64,000 bases of DNA from Tigriopus japonicus (GCA_010645155.1 JAAGOF010000096.1:600603-664602); one strand, 5' to 3'. Counted from the first letter of the stretch, positions 22,761 to 35,690 are shown. Notes: generated by a model not told the origin, from the letters alone. Numbers and translations are program-made.

Positions 22761-25700
22761 GATCGACAATGTTCAGCGTACGTGATTCTCGGTCATGAGA
22801 CGGAGTTGCTAGACGGGTACTGTGTGTAGCATCAATCCCTCTGAAAGGCTCAATGTGTAGGAGATGAGTGTAGAAGAGCCACAATTTTTTTTTGTGTGTA
22901 CTAAATTCAATGATTTTAAAAGATCCATTAGTAACGGATCTAATAATCCGAAAATACTTTAATCCAAAACAAAACGAAAATCAAAATAGTAAAGTTTAAG
23001 TGAGACTAGCTGAGGGCTAGCAATTCAAATTCGATTGGAAAGCACTGCACTGTTTTGCGAGATCCAAAAATATTAAATATTGCCCAAATCCATAGATAAC
23101 ACCATCTCCACGGCAGAATCCTTCCAAAAATTAGTAAGTTTTACACCATTACAAAGAAAAAACAAATGAAAAAATATTTTATGAAATGAAATAAACCATA
23201 ACCTTTTTGGGGTTTTGGAACCAAATTAAAAATAAAAGTCACTTCACATTGATAGGGAGTAAGCGATTTTTTAGGAAACCAAATCTGATGTAAGGTTTGG
23301 CAACGCTTATACCAGTGATGGGTACCAAACCAGAAGTGTTGCCATTTTTGACTCGATCGGAGTTCATACTCCTTACTTTTCGAAAAGTCAGGTTGTGTTA
23401 CGCTCTTTGGCCAAAAAACTTATATACGGGCCAATCTGGCAACACAAAGACAAAAATCGATTTTGAATTTAATAGCTTATTGAAACCTTGTTCTCAAATT
23501 ATCTAAATCGCTATTTTTTCTCACATCCAATCTTAAAAACGATATCTGACAAGCTAAACATTCAATCCTCAATCACAAGACGGGCAGTCAAATAAAATCG
23601 GGTACAGGGTAGTCCAAAATCAACGTCCCCTAGATTTTAGTAATAATTTACGACAAAACAAGTGACCAAAGCGACTTTTTGATATAATTCACAAAAAAGT
23701 AGAGGTGTTTGCTAAAGGCTTTGTTTTCTTCGTCTAAGCAATATGGCCACTTTTAGGCTTTATGGCGTGTGGTCAAAGCTAGGATGATTTTTCAGAATGG
23801 AGGGGGCGTAATTTGAGTGGGAGAGCCACCAATGGACACAAAATCATAGTTTCTAAGCCAGTAGATCTATTTGACCAAGACTTGTAAAATTTATGCCTAA
23901 AGATGTTTCCTTTAACTGATATTTCTTTGATAATAGGTTGCCATAATTGCATTTGGAGTAATACTTTGTTGGCCATGAGACACTAAATACGGATGACCCT
24001 GTAGTATATCAATGAAGAATGAACAGTATTGCAATTCAAACCATAGACCACGGAACTTCATTACGAAATCCTTGTTCAAACCAACACACACGAATATGAC
24101 ATGGGTCTGGAAAGCCCCTGATGTATTATGGCGGGTTCTATGCATGCGGGGATCCCAGCAGTCTTTATTACAACACTCTCTCATGCTGGGAAAAGTCATG
24201 TATCACATAAAATGATCTTTTGACAAAACACTTCGAGGGAAAACCACCAACAAAAAGATCTAAAAAATCAATGCTAATATTACGTGTTCTGATTTCTGAA
24301 AAAAGAGCAGGAAAAAGGGCGATATTCAGGATATCCAAATGTTAAAAAATACTCTTGGAGCAATATTAGTGTTTGTTGCAAACTTTTTAAGTCCCAACCA
24401 TATTTTCGACCTAAAGCACGAGAACCAAAAACTTTTTGACTTTAAAAACATTCAAGCTTAAAGATTTCAAGAAAAGAAGACTCCAACTTGAATCAAAAAG
24501 ACATTTTTTGAAATTTTTGCCAGTTTTTAGCTTTCGGCACTTCTTTTTTTTCATTTGTCACTTTTATGCTCAAACTTTACTTGCCAGAAATCAGCAATTA
24601 TTTGTTATGTACTCTATAAGGAATTTAGCTCACAATTGATTTCTTACTCTTAAGTGATTCATGATTTACCTAACCAGTCTCAAAAACTCTTGACTTTGCA
24701 TTCTCCTTGAGATATAAGGAAAAAAAAATTAGTGACGCAATTGCACTCATACTTCATGCATTTTGCCCTTTTAATACTTTAGTTGTAACTTCCATATTCT
24801 TTGGAAAGAAAAGTAAGAGAGAGAGCGAGGAAAATTATCATTGTTAAAAAGTGATATCTTGAATAAAATCTCTCAAAATTTGTAGTTCTTTTGTAAAAAA
24901 TCGTTACACCCTTTTCAACGTGACTTGAACAAATCGCCATGTGAGAGTTTTGCTTAGAAACACAAGTCATCATTAAAGGAATTTGACCCATTGCCAATCA
25001 TTTGTTGTCACATTTGTCAATCAATGAATCTAGTTCTTAAATCATGAATTGATAAAAAAGTAATTCTTGCAAATCATCATAACATTTCTCCTTTTTTGTG
25101 AAAAAGATTAATCACAACCAGTAGTATTACAAAAAAATACATTGATGGTTCTCTTTTTGGAGTTCTATATTCAGCAAACAATCACCTGACACCTAAAAAA
25201 AAACGTGTCTTTTCAAATCCGTTGTTTTCAAACCTGTAACTTGGTGAATGAATCAATCAAGTTACGCAAGGCTTTGCTTGGAACTTGAAAACTGGTTTTG
25301 AGGGCTCATTTTCTCAAGGTGCATCAAACGATTTATGGACTGTGTTTGTCATAAGGACATTTCCTATCAATGTTGCAATCATTTATTCAACATAACATTT
25401 CCATGGCAATTGTAAGTCATTGAAAGAGGGCTAAACAATATACCGTAAAAGACGTTTCAGCTCTTTTACAAATGTGTCGTCGCATCAAACAGGTTTTTCA
25501 CGTAATTATGACTTCAGGCGATAAAAAGGAAAAAGGCTAACCAAAACACTGTATGTTGTAAGAAGGGCTGGGATAAAGTAGCAAGATGCAACTTGCACCA
25601 AAAGTTTAAACTTTCCATATCTTTCGTCAAATTCAGCAACTATTCGGCTTTTCCGCAACAAACTGCTTCTTTTAGTGTTTTTCTGGCTTCATCATTGTAT

Positions 25701-28284
25701 CTTAGTGAAAAACTGTTTGAATCTATTATTTTAATAACACTTTCGAATTACACTTTTCTCTTTTTGTGAAGAGCAAAATTGAGTGATTAAATTATGAAAA
25801 GTCAAATTTATCTCTTAAACTTCATTTGTCATTTTAAAGGATCTGTTTTGTCGCGTTTTTACACATATTAAAAAGCAATTTTTTTTTGCCGAAATAATGG
25901 CAACTTTTTAAGAATTTTGGTCAAATTGAATGCAATATTTGGCTTAAGCAATTGCAACCTTGGTAATCCAAAACTGCAACTTCATCCGAGCCCTAGTTAT
26001 ATTTCAAAGCTGTACGTTTGTAAGAATGTTTGCATTAATGTATCCCTTAATTTGAACACTTTTTTCCGTGGACCGACAATATTTTGGCTCCAATCGAAAA
26101 TAGGGCGACATAAAGGAATTAAATCATATAATATATATTGTTATCTGACGCAAATTTTTTAGCATCAGCCATTTTTTTTTTGTGAGATCAACAATTTCCA
26201 AGTTACGAACATGGTTTCTTGTTCCGTTTCGTATGAATCACCCGGTAATATTATTATTCGAAGGTTTGCTTTCATTGGTCTACCAGGTTTCATTAAAAAA
26301 AAGTTTTTCTAACCCCAACAAACCTAAGTATGTACATAACCTGCAAATGTGGTACGGATTTTAATTTCTAATATGGCCACATGGCAAATTTGACGAGCTT
26401 TCACACGTTTGCCAAGTGGCTACAATTCGAAATTGTTACATGTTGCTTGAAAATTTGACATTTTCTGTAATTTATTGCCATGTGTGAAATCCAATGCAGT
26501 CAAATTCTGCCCTTTTTACCAACTTTTTTTGAAATGTTTTTTCTGTTAATTTTTCGATCGATTTTTTGGGTCCCAATTTTCGTTGTTAATAGATTTTGAT
26601 ATCTCCGTTGAAAAGTTGTTTTTCATATTACCACTTTCAGTAAATATCATAGTATTTTAAAAACAAAAAAGTAAGTCAAAAGAGTAAAAATTTGTTTTGA
26701 AAAGTTTTGCTTGTAAAATCTGCATAGGAACTGAAAAAAGGCATAAATAATTGAAATCCAACGGAATCCAAAATTACGTTATCACTAAACCTGCAAAAGA
26801 CAGCGTTACTGACAGGGTGACCAAATACCTTGTAAGAACTCGGGTAACTCCTAAGAAGTGCCATGATTTCAAAGTCATTGACTAAAAATTAAAATCACAT
26901 ACGAGGTGTTTAAGCTCCAGCTAATTGGAATGGCACAGTTCCAAAGATTTGGAGGTCACAGTAGTAATAAAACCTCAAATACTGCGCCCTAAAAAAAGTT
27001 TTACCCGTTTAAGAACTTCTCAGTACCTAATGGACATGAAAAAAGAGAACTTTTGTTAGATAATACCTAGAGATTATGCTATTTTCTACTAATCCGTTTA
27101 TGGTCCAATGGTCATTAGCTTCACTACTCTCGTTTAGTTAAGACACTAGAAGCATCCAGAGACATGCGGGGATTTATTTTTATCATGTCATTTGGACATC
27201 TGATAGGCATAGGGTATGTGAACAAAAAATAGCTCCAGTATTGTGCCCTCATAATGGTGGTCTAGGTGAAGAAGAAAGGTAGACATGGTTTGCAATTAGC
27301 TTCCACTCTGTAACCATTTGGGAAGAGACTACAAAACTCATGACATTTCTAGTGAATGTGGCAACAAATAATAAGCAGCAATCCCATAAGCAGTAATAAT
27401 TGCCTCACCCTTGGTAATGACCACAGGTTCACCTATTTGAGCCATCAAATCTCTGACTACTGAAAGTAAATTAATACTAGAGCGTCTCTAATTAATATAA
27501 CTGGCTAGAGAACCTCATGGGAAAGAAGCATCAACTCCGTCACATTTGTCTTTTTTGAAGCTTCAAATGTTTGCCTTTTTGTTGCCACCATCAATCAGTA
27601 GGTTCAAGTTAAAACAAAATTTGATTTTGCAATTAATTTGTGTCCATCATGCCAATATGGATTATTCCATTCATTAGATCACAAAATAAGATGTATTCAA
27701 GCTCTTCCATGGATATTTTATCAGTTAAAGGCTCCTAATGGCGGCATTTTTTCTCTTGCCCTTTTTAGCTTGCTGGGCTTTTTTGAAGCTTCTGTTAAAG
27801 CCCCTGTCGCTAGTGTTCTGATGATGCTTCATTCCTATGAGCGTCTGTACCACTGGCCACTAGAACACTTGTAAGCCCTAGTTTTGAACGAACAAAACCA
27901 GGAGTTTTGTGGATAGTTGGTGAATGCTCAACCCTTGTGCCACTACTCCTACCTGTCTTAATTTCATATCCCTTAAATGTAACAAAACTTCAAGCACCTC
28001 TTTCTTTGTAAGAGCGGGTGGTTCCTACTTAGCTTATGGCTCAGTCGTCACGTCTCTCTGGATTATTTCGTGTCTCTACAACTCACCTATCGTTCCAATT
28101 TGTTTGTAATGATTTAGTCACCCTGATGTTCGATTTGAACTTTGTCAACAAACGCACAACAGAAGTAGAAAGACGTTTCAAGCAAGCAAGGAACAGCTCT
28201 CAAGAAACGCACCACTAGGTTCTATTCAAAACTTGATTGAGTCAGTGAAGAGAGGGATCTCTCTGGATCAAGCCATCCATCAAA
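22761..28284. other. Gene-poor AT-rich intergenic DNA
   Basis: Apart from the possible mariner MITE at 23605-24001, I see only short non-conserved frames and poly-A/T runs. The sequence separates the divergent elongase and CPSF30 genes; the last few hundred bases should contain the CPSF30 promoter and leader. Confidence 0.5.
23605..24001. mobile_element. Possible mariner-type MITE
   Basis: It begins CAGGGTAGTCC and ends with an inverse GGATGACCCTG, each abutting TA, in a 397-bp span. Two mismatches in an 11-bp terminal repeat make the match weak. CAGGGTG-like ends with TA duplication are usual for mariner relatives. No intact ORF. Confidence 0.4.
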
Positions 28285-28438
28285 ATGGATCAAGTGGTAG
28301 CCAATGTGGAGCACATCCAATTCGATATCGAGGTGGCCTTGGCCCAACAATTGGGCGCTCAACCTTTGCCTTTTCCGGGCATGGACAAGTCCGGATCGGC
28401 CGTTTGCGAATTCTACGTCCGTTCCACATGCTCTTTAG
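28285..28438 (+). CDS. CPSF30 exon 1
   Basis: This exon starts MDQVVANVEHIQFDIEVAL and ends in finger 1 after CSL; the split glycine codon is completed by exon 2. The ATG at 28285 aligns with the start of human CPSF4. Donor GTCAGT. Confidence 0.95.
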
Positions 28439-30378
28439 GTCAGTTGTTAGATGGATTCCAGCTAAATAGAGACACCTACTTTGATAGTTTTAATGTTGAG
28501 ACAAATAAGAACTCCCTGGTTAATTTTCAAGATGATTATTGTTCCAATATGAACTTTAGTTTGCATCGAAGAAATGATGATTATGGTAATCTTGGTTGTT
28601 GCTATTTTTTTATGATTGTTATGGACTAATAAAGCGAGATTATTAGGAAGTTCTGACACATTTTCCTTTGACAGAAGGCAAGAGTCTCCTTTGCTCTTTA
28701 TGATTTTCAGAGGTTCACTAAGATTTTGTGTGTTTAAAGCTGTTATATTTACTGTATGGAACAATACTTAGCAAGAATTACATCTTTATGAACGTTGATT
28801 TGCTTGAAACCAGGATGGGGATTTACATTTTCAGCAACTTTCAAAGATAAAGTTACGGTCAAGAGAACCAGCACGCAAAAAGCCATACTGTTCTCTGCGA
28901 AAAACAAAGTTGATGTATTTGGAGAAAATTGGCTCAAAGAGCTCAAAAAGAGTGTGTTCTCATATATCCATAATTTCAGATATTTTTTGTTAACGATTGA
29001 TGGTATTGTGACAGGTCCTGAGCGACATTAAATATTTAGTAACCCAAGAGTTCTTAGAAGATATGTATTTTCAACAAGATCTAAACCTCCTCGTTGGATC
29101 ATGGTAAAGTTTCAAAATTTGATTATTTTGCATCAAAAGAGTGCAATGCAATGACTTAATTATGTCCTTGCCATAGAAGAAATCGTCAAGATGATTGTGA
29201 AAAATTCATGAATCATGTCATTTCAGGTACACAATGTCCATTTCGCCATGTTCGCGGTGATAAAACGGTGGTTTGCAAGCATTGGTTGCGTGGTTTGTGC
29301 AAGAAAGGCGACCAATGCGAGTTCTTGCACGAGTACGACATGTCCAAAATGCCCGAGTGCTATTTCTACTCCAGATTCAGTAAGTCCTTGTAACCTGATC
29401 CTTCTAATAATCCGTGAAAATCCTCAGGGTGTTCCAAATGGACGGAACAGCTAGCTATTTCACTTATAACTCGTGATTGAAACCGTAAATAAACCTCAAT
29501 TTCATTGGATATGATTGGCTAAACACATTGCTTGAAGAGTCAGAAAAAGCCATTTCACCCAAATTTTCAATATCTAAGCGACGACGGTTGTTCCAATGAA
29601 AGGTCATTTTCCTCCGGTATTTTTCCCTTTCACAAAAAGTTGCTAATTCCAAAATAAGGTCCCTTAAAGGAAACCAAATTATAAGTATCTAAAGAATTGT
29701 TATCTGTCGCGCGTTTTTGAGCTTCGGACATTTTTTATGAACTCAGCCATTTCATAGTTACGGATATGGGTGGCTATTCCTTTTCTTATGATTCACTTCC
29801 TCGGCTAATTTTTTTTTCTAGACGCTTGCCACAACAAGGAATGCCCATTCCTCCACATCGACCCCGAGAGCAAGATCCGTGATTGTCCCTGGTACGATCG
29901 AGGGTTCTGTCGTCACGGTCCTCAGTGTCGCCATCGGCACGTTCGTCGCATCCTGTGTCTAAATTACCTCGCCGGTTTTTGTCCTGCCGGATCTGAATGC
30001 AAAGACGCTCATCCGCGCTTTGAGCTGCCCACCGCGTCCGATAACGACCCCAAATTCGGCAAGAAGGTCATTATCACGTGTCATTATTGCGGTGAAGTGG
30101 GACACAAGGTGTCGCATTGCCAGAAACTCTCCCCAGAAATGCGAGAAGCTCACATGAATTCCAATGATCATGGCGGTGGGTTCTTCGGCTATCGACCGGG
30201 ACACCCTCAAGGAACCACTTATCAACCTGCTGGAGGTCCTGGACCTGATCAGCCGAAGAAGTTTAAAAGTCTGGATGAGGTGGTGTGTTTTAAATGCGGA
30301 GAGCAGGGCCATTTTGCCAATCGATGTCCAAAGGGACATCTTGCCTTCTTGAGCAATCACGCCGCCATTCGTAATTGA
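28285..30378 (+). CDS. CPSF30/CPSF4, cleavage and polyadenylation specificity factor 30 kDa subunit (three exons)
   Basis: This is the subunit of the nuclear CPSF complex that contacts the AAUAAA signal of pre-mRNA. Exons 28285-28438, 29227-29379 and 29822-30378 join to 864 nt, 287 aa. The N-terminus contains the AQQLGAQPLPFPGMDKSG block seen in human CPSF4. Five CCCH fingers follow; fingers 1 and 3 are split by the two introns and fit C-x7-C-x5-C-x3-H or C-x8-C-x4-C-x3-H. Two CCHC zinc knuckles (CHYCGEVGHKVSHC and CFKCGEQGHFANRC) and the PKGHLAFL tail close the protein. Human CPSF4 has one knuckle; two occur in the Drosophila orthologue clipper. Splice sites are all GT-AG. Identity is very sure. 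Confidence 0.96.
29227..29379 (+). CDS. CPSF30 exon 2
   Basis: This 153-nt exon completes finger 1 (TQCPFRH), contains all of finger 2 (VCKHWLRGLCKKGDQCEFLH) and starts finger 3. Acceptor TTTCAG, donor GTAAGT. Confidence 0.95.
29822..30378 (+). CDS. CPSF30 exon 3 (terminal)
   Basis: This exon completes finger 3 and encodes fingers 4 and 5, a glycine/proline-rich linker between the two CCHC knuckles, and the C-terminus ending HAAIRN. Acceptor TTCTAG. Confidence 0.95.
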
Positions 30379-30764
30379 TGACAAATAATGAAAACAATCA
30401 ACTACAAAAGTATTAATTTTTATGCCCTTGACTCGATTTATTTTGCAAATGCTAAACTTGGCTTATGAACGTGCGTTTGTTTTTGTTCTAGGGATAGAGA
30501 AATTTACTTTGAAGAGTGTCATTTAGAAGTAAAGTAACAGAGACGAGGTAAATTTCGACGGTTCATGCATTTTGAATAAGGCTCGGTCAAGTTGTAAAAG
30601 AGTACTCCTAAAACATATTGGAGGCTACAAGACCTGGTGGGTACTGATTTGTTTCGAGTTGGATTTTTTTGCACAGTTTTGCCATTTTGGTTTTAGGGTC
30701 AAAAATCTGACCACAACTAAACTTTTCAACAGGTAATGGTAGTGATGTTTTTGAACCAGGAGTG

Positions 30765-30885
30765 CTGCCAGTTTTGACTCGGAAGTTTATCGCTGTTAAA
30801 AAGGGCAGGTTGTATTGAACTTTTTGAAAAGACCTGAACAGGAACCAATTTGGCAACACTCGAACTAGTTCGATTACGAGTCGCT
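30765..30885. repeat. Dispersed repeat, copy 2 of 2
   Basis: This is a near-identical copy of 18235-18350 (GTTTATCGCTGTTAAAAAGG and onward), here with an additional GAACAGGAACCAATTTGGCA segment. It lies between CPSF30 and the mariner element. Unidentified. Confidence 0.6.
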
Positions 30886-31083
30886 TTGTTTTGTTTGTGG
30901 TGGAGTCAGAACGCAGCTTCACAGCTGTGATCTGTTAGAGGCTGTCCGCCATATGGGGATATTGCCGCTCCACTTGGACAAGCTAACAAGCAAGCATTAA
31001 TTTTTACCTCACCCTCGGGAATGACCCCAGGTTAGCCCATTTTTAAGCCGTCAAGGGCCGTGACTTCTGCATGTAACTTAATA

Positions 31084-32371
31084 CAGGCTGCGCCGCTCCA
31101 ATCGATACACTCTCTAAATACTACTCCTTTGACTTTATTTATGTCTCAAATTTGCTATAAGTCGGTATGTTTTGTGATTAGACCTTGAACTTCAAATGAC
31201 AACAAAAAAAAACACAAAGTTCCAAAAAATGGCTTCGGAAGAAGAGCAAAGGAAGACCATCTCCCTCCTGCTTTCGCGCGGACAAACGCCCACAGAGATC
31301 TCAACCACTTTGGGGTGTAGCAGGTCCACTGTCTACCGGGTCAAACAACGTGGAGCCTTCAAGAAGGATGCTGGGGATAGGCCAAGGCCTCAGAGACGTC
31401 CAGAAGTGGTTCTTGCTGTGCAGGAGGAGATCGGGATTGCCAGAGGTGGCATCACGATGAGAGGCTTGGCCAAGGAGTTCAATCTGGCAGAAACCACCAT
31501 GAGGAGACTGGTGAAGGAGGATCTGGGCCTCCAATGCTTCAAGAGAAGACCGAGGATGGCACTCAGTGAGGCTGACAAGAAAAAAAGAGTGGAGAGAGCC
31601 ACAATTTTGCTGAATGAAATGAAGCACAAGCCCAATGACGTTGTCATCCTCTTCTCCGACGAGACGCCCTTCTCCCTCAATGAAATTGTGGCCTCAAACA
31701 ACAACACCTACCTTGCAGAGGCTGCAGGGGCTGCTGACGACGACATCAAGTTCATCCCCAAGGCCAGGTCCTATGCGTACGTGCAGTGCATTGCTGTGGT
31801 GGCCTCCAATGGCCAGAAGATGGACTTGGTGTTCTTGGATGATGAGGAGAGGTTGTGCACAGAGACCTACAAGGCCTACCTCGATACGTATGTGTTCCCA
31901 TGGGCCAGGGAGAACTTTGGGGAGAAGTGGTGGTGGCAACAAGACGGAGCCAGCTGCCACACTTCTAATGAAACTCAGAGATGGCTCAAGGAGCAGACTC
32001 CACACTTCTGGCCCAAGCACTTCTGGCCTCCCCACAGCCCAGACCTCTCACCCTTGGACTATGGGATCTTCGGGCAGTTGAAGAGCAAGTTGGCTGGCAT
32101 CAAGTCATCGTCCAAGGATGAGCTCAAAGCCAATGTCCTTGTGGCCTAGGCCTCCTTAGACGAGGAGGTGATCAAGAAAACTTGCAGGAGGTTCAGGGGC
32201 AGGCTGGAGAAGGTCATGGAGGCCAATGGTGGCCATATTGAGTGAGAAGATATAAAAATATGTACTTTGTAATTGTTAATAAAGTAAATTTTCCGTAAAA
32301 TGCTTGTGAGTTGAGTTATTCACCATTATTCACCTAATTTGCAAGTGTATCGATTGGAGCGGCGCAGGCTG
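31084..32371 (+). mobile_element. Mariner-like DNA transposon (DD37D type), nearly intact
   Basis: The 1288-bp element is flanked by TA on both sides. Terminal inverted repeats of about 27 bp are almost perfect (CAGGCTGCGCCGCTCC at the left against GGAGCGGCGCAGGCTG at the right, then CGATTGG/CCAATCG). Inside is one transposase frame. The spacing between the second and third catalytic aspartates (QQDGA and SPLDYG) is 37 residues, fitting the DD37D (maT-like) branch. Confidence 0.92.
31196..32245 (+). pseudogene. Mariner-like transposase with one premature TAG
   Basis: This DDD transposase would cut and rejoin the element at TA sites. The N-terminus carries a helix-turn-helix (RGQTPTEISTTLGCSRSTVY), then a second DNA-binding region with RRP-type basic residues. 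The catalytic aspartates sit in LFSDETPF, QQDGASCH and SPDLSPLDYG. The frame is open from 31196 to a TAG at 32147-32149. The next 31 codons, to the TGA at 32243, still look like transposase C-terminus, so one nonsense change appears to be the only break. The start could be 31196 or the ATG at 31229, which aligns better with typical starts. It probably makes a slightly truncated, inactive protein. Confidence 0.9.
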
Positions 32372-33679
32372 TATAAATGTGCTCACGTTTGTTCAGGCCG
32401 TTAAAATATCCCAACCTCACTAGCCTTCGCGAGTGAAAACTGGACTATCCAGCGGCATTTGCATGGCCAGGTCATGCTGACCAGCAGCTTCATTCCATCC
32501 CATCCACCAAAACTAGCTCTTCGCCTCTTCAGGAGCATTTATTTCATGAGGGTTATTCGATGCAATTTGTAAATTTGAAGTAATGAAATAGATTATTTGC
32601 TAAATAGATATTAATCAAATTTCGCCTCAATTCTTAACTAAGGACACTCTTAATATCTATTTATATGAATTGGGAAATTATTATGTTGGGTCAGGAACCA
32701 CTGTACTTCAGGACGGATTTCAAAAATACACACTAGGTCCGATCACTGTATTAAAATGTGAGGTTTTTGCAACAAATATATTGTTCCGTTGAATTTCCAT
32801 TGTGCTAATCGGATCTAGTGTGCATTTTGAAAGTAATCCTGGCTTGAGCCATCCTTGGTTGGATTTAATGGTTTTAAGTGAACTAATAAAGATATTTGAA
32901 CTACTTTTAAGTTGCACATATTCGCATGCTATATTTCTTTTTTTTTTGGACCATTGTGTTGATGAAGGAGTGTAATCATCTTAAGCTAACTCATATTTTA
33001 GGAAATAAATATTTCGTCTATTTGGGATACAATTTCGACTCTTGAGCTAACCCATCTTGGTAATTTATTACTTGGTTATCATCTGCTGCGATTTTTGAGC
33101 TAACGGAATCAGTGGTGTACTTCTAGCTGATGTATTATGAAACCTTAATTCAAACACCGTACGTTTAGTTTTCATTTTGTATTATTTCCGGATATTTACA
33201 TAAGTACAACTTACATATCATTTTCAACAATTATTGACAAAGTAGAATAAGTGACAACCATTTGCAAAGTGGAATTAGGAACAATTATTGACAAAATAGA
33301 ATTGGTAGGTTAAATAGGAAGTTTCTACCAAATTGAAAGCAAGCTTGGCAGGAGGGTTGGATATGGATTTTTTGGGTGGGAATAGCGTCTCTAGGTGGGA
33401 AGAAGGAACGATTTTGGGGTACATGAACTCGCTTTCTGTCCAACCTCGGGAAGGTCATGGGATTGAGATGTGAAAAGTTGGTCAATGTAGAGAAGGGTTT
33501 TCAAAAAGCGTCCATCAATTCCCTCTTCTCCTTTATGATGCATGCACTTATCAGATTTTAAGATTCTCATGACCGAATTCATTTCTCCTCACATTCTGCC
33601 AAGAAAGCGCCAACTTCCTGAAAGATGAATGAAGATGGATTTTATTGTTAGTAATTATCATTTTTATGAAATACATCAC
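32372..33679. other. Intergenic DNA with one small hairpin element
   Basis: I see no gene here. It contains the inverted-repeat element at 32709-32842 and otherwise AT-rich unique-looking sequence. Confidence 0.5.
32709..32842. mobile_element. Short inverted-repeat element (MITE-like)
   Basis: ATACACACTAGGTCCGAT near the left and ATCGGATCTAGTGTGCAT near the right are inverted copies with few mismatches; pairing extends outward through TTTCAAA to AGGA/TCCT. The span is about 134 bp. No clear target duplication. Confidence 0.6.
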
Positions 33680-34964
33680 TAGGGACGGGCAGAAAGTGCA
33701 AATAATCTTACCCTTTTAGTTACCAAAAGTTGCAAAAAAATGTGCCCAAAAGTGCAAAACAAAGTGCAGAAAAATGTCGAAAGTGCAAATAAATGTCAAA
33801 AAAACAGCAAATAAATATCGAAAAAAGAGCAAATAAGTGTCAAAAAAGAGCAAATAAATGTCAAAAAAGTGCAAAAAAATGTCAAAAAGAGCAAATAACT
33901 TGCATTTGGACTTAAAACGTCATTCATGGAGCACCCACGGCTCCTAATTGAGCAGGAGAAGTCATTTACAAGTTCTAAAGACATTTGAGACCAGTTTGAG
34001 GTGAAGAGACAATGCCGCACAAGTAAAAGAGTTCTATTAATAAGGTCACTAGCAAAAAGGATGTAAAATCATGAAAAATACTCTAGTCAACAATCTTCTG
34101 AATTTTTCATTCCTAAGGTGGTCTCGTGGATGTATGTACCCAAAATATTGTCGAAATGAATTTAGCAATTGTTTTATATGGCTTTACATCACTCCGTTTT
34201 TGTCCTTCAAGTTGTTCAAAAATAGACATTGAAAATTGAACAGAAAAATACTCACGTGTGCCTAACAATTACATCAAAGAAAATAGTCATAAATGTGTTT
34301 TAAGCGTGCTTTTAGTGTCATTACTTCAATATTTGGCCCATGGCCTAATTACTAGGACTCAATTTCAAATGTGGCATTCATCAATCACATCAAAACTGTT
34401 CTCAAATACTTTTGGAACTTAAAAGTAATATCTTAGAACAATGTGTACAAATGTGTAAAAATCAATTAAACAATGTGTACTGCTACATTGATGTATCCTT
34501 AGCTTGATGATTTTAAGTTTATAACGGCCTTTTTTTAGAAATAGCGATCTTTGTAGGCAGCAAAGCTAATTCTGCAATCTATATTGTTAGTAGATACTTC
34601 CATTACCAAAGCATGAGTTTCTTTAGGTTTGCTATTTGTTGGTTGAATGCAATGAAATTCTTTTGTCTAATGCTTAGTTTAGTAAACAGGATGTTATAGT
34701 TAAAGCAATATGGTGAATAAAGTGTGAGATTTGCGTCTTCAAGGTGCTAAGAATGATTGATTGCAAATGCAAGCTTTTTTGACTAGTTCAAAATTTGATC
34801 TTGAAACTAAAAAAAAATTTCAAAAGCCACTACATTTTCTTAACAATTTATCAATTTTGGCCAAAAACGTAAATAAAAAGTGCAAATAAAGGTGAAAAGT
34901 GCAAAAGTGCAGAAAAATGATTTTATGTTACCAAAAATCTTTTTACACTATTTGCCCGTCCCTA
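33680..34964. mobile_element. Non-autonomous hAT element, 1285 bp
   Basis: The ends TAGGGACGGGC and GCCCGTCCCTA are exact inverses, and TACATCAC is duplicated exactly on both sides (33672-33679, 34965-34972). Arrays of GTGCAAATAAATGTCAAAAA-like repeats near the left end (33690-33905), and related ones near the right (34870-34915), look like the subterminal transposase-binding repeats of hAT elements. There is no transposase ORF, so it depends on a partner element. The perfect duplication suggests recent insertion. Confidence 0.92.
33700..33905. repeat. Subterminal short tandem repeats of the hAT element
   Basis: About ten imperfect copies of a roughly 20-bp unit built from GTGCAAATAAATGTC plus an A-run. 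The same unit occurs in fewer copies near the opposite end. Confidence 0.75.
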
Positions 34965-35199
34965 TACATCACACAAAAAAAGGAACACGGACCTTCAATA
35001 AGAGGATCCTGAAAAAATCAGGCCACTTGCGGGAATTAAACACCAAGGTACGGTATCCCATTGGCTTTCTTTTTCCACGCCTGAATCTTCGTCATCTTCT
35101 CCATCTAATGGTATTGAAGGTTTTCCAAGCATACGTCCTACCAATCAACGAATGTGCCCTCCCAATCAAGATCTTTTCTACAATTTCCCAAAACGTCTG

Positions 35200-35690
35200 A
35201 GATGCTACAAAAGTCACTTTCACCAAATTTCTTAAACGCTATCTCTGTCTCCGTTACTCCTCGATCAATACAAATGTGTGTTTTATTTTCAAAACAAGCC
35301 CCGTTGAAATTTGGTTAAAACACATGACGGCAATCAGGGTCTCTGCCAGATTGATCTCTGGCTTTAGGGGAAGGGTTCTCGGGCCCTTTCCTGACTTTCT
35401 TCAACAATTTTCCACGCCCCTCTCTATTCTCTGTTCTACCTTCAATTCCTTCTTACTCCAGGTGAAAAAAAACTCTTTTTTAATTTTTCTCCTGCTCCAG
35501 ACAAAACGGAGACGAATATTGTTTAAAATTTTAGACATTGACCACCTACTATCTTGCAATGTAAATACATTTCACACTCAACCCTCCCCAAACTGCTTAT
35601 GCATGAGGTGCGAACAAGTCTGTCACCCCTACCACACAATGTATTTTTGTAACCGACCTGATGACTGAGGTGCCTCGCAATAAATACTTT
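35200..35690 (+). pseudogene. LINE 3' end fragment (reverse transcriptase C-terminus and zinc finger), broken
   Basis: The frame ending 35668 closes with a cysteine/histidine motif (CLCMRCEQVCHPYHTMYFC) and a stop, then AATAAA at about 35682. Upstream, FLKRY-type residues around 35220 resemble the segment after the RT domain of non-LTR elements. The same C-terminal motif recurs at about 40600-40700 and, inverted, at 56530-56710. This is a truncated copy with no RT core left. Confidence 0.6.

Noticed and set aside
33700..33905. Spaced repeats that might suggest a CRISPR array
   Set aside because: Units are contiguous, degenerate and inside a eukaryotic hAT element; no spacers or cas genes.
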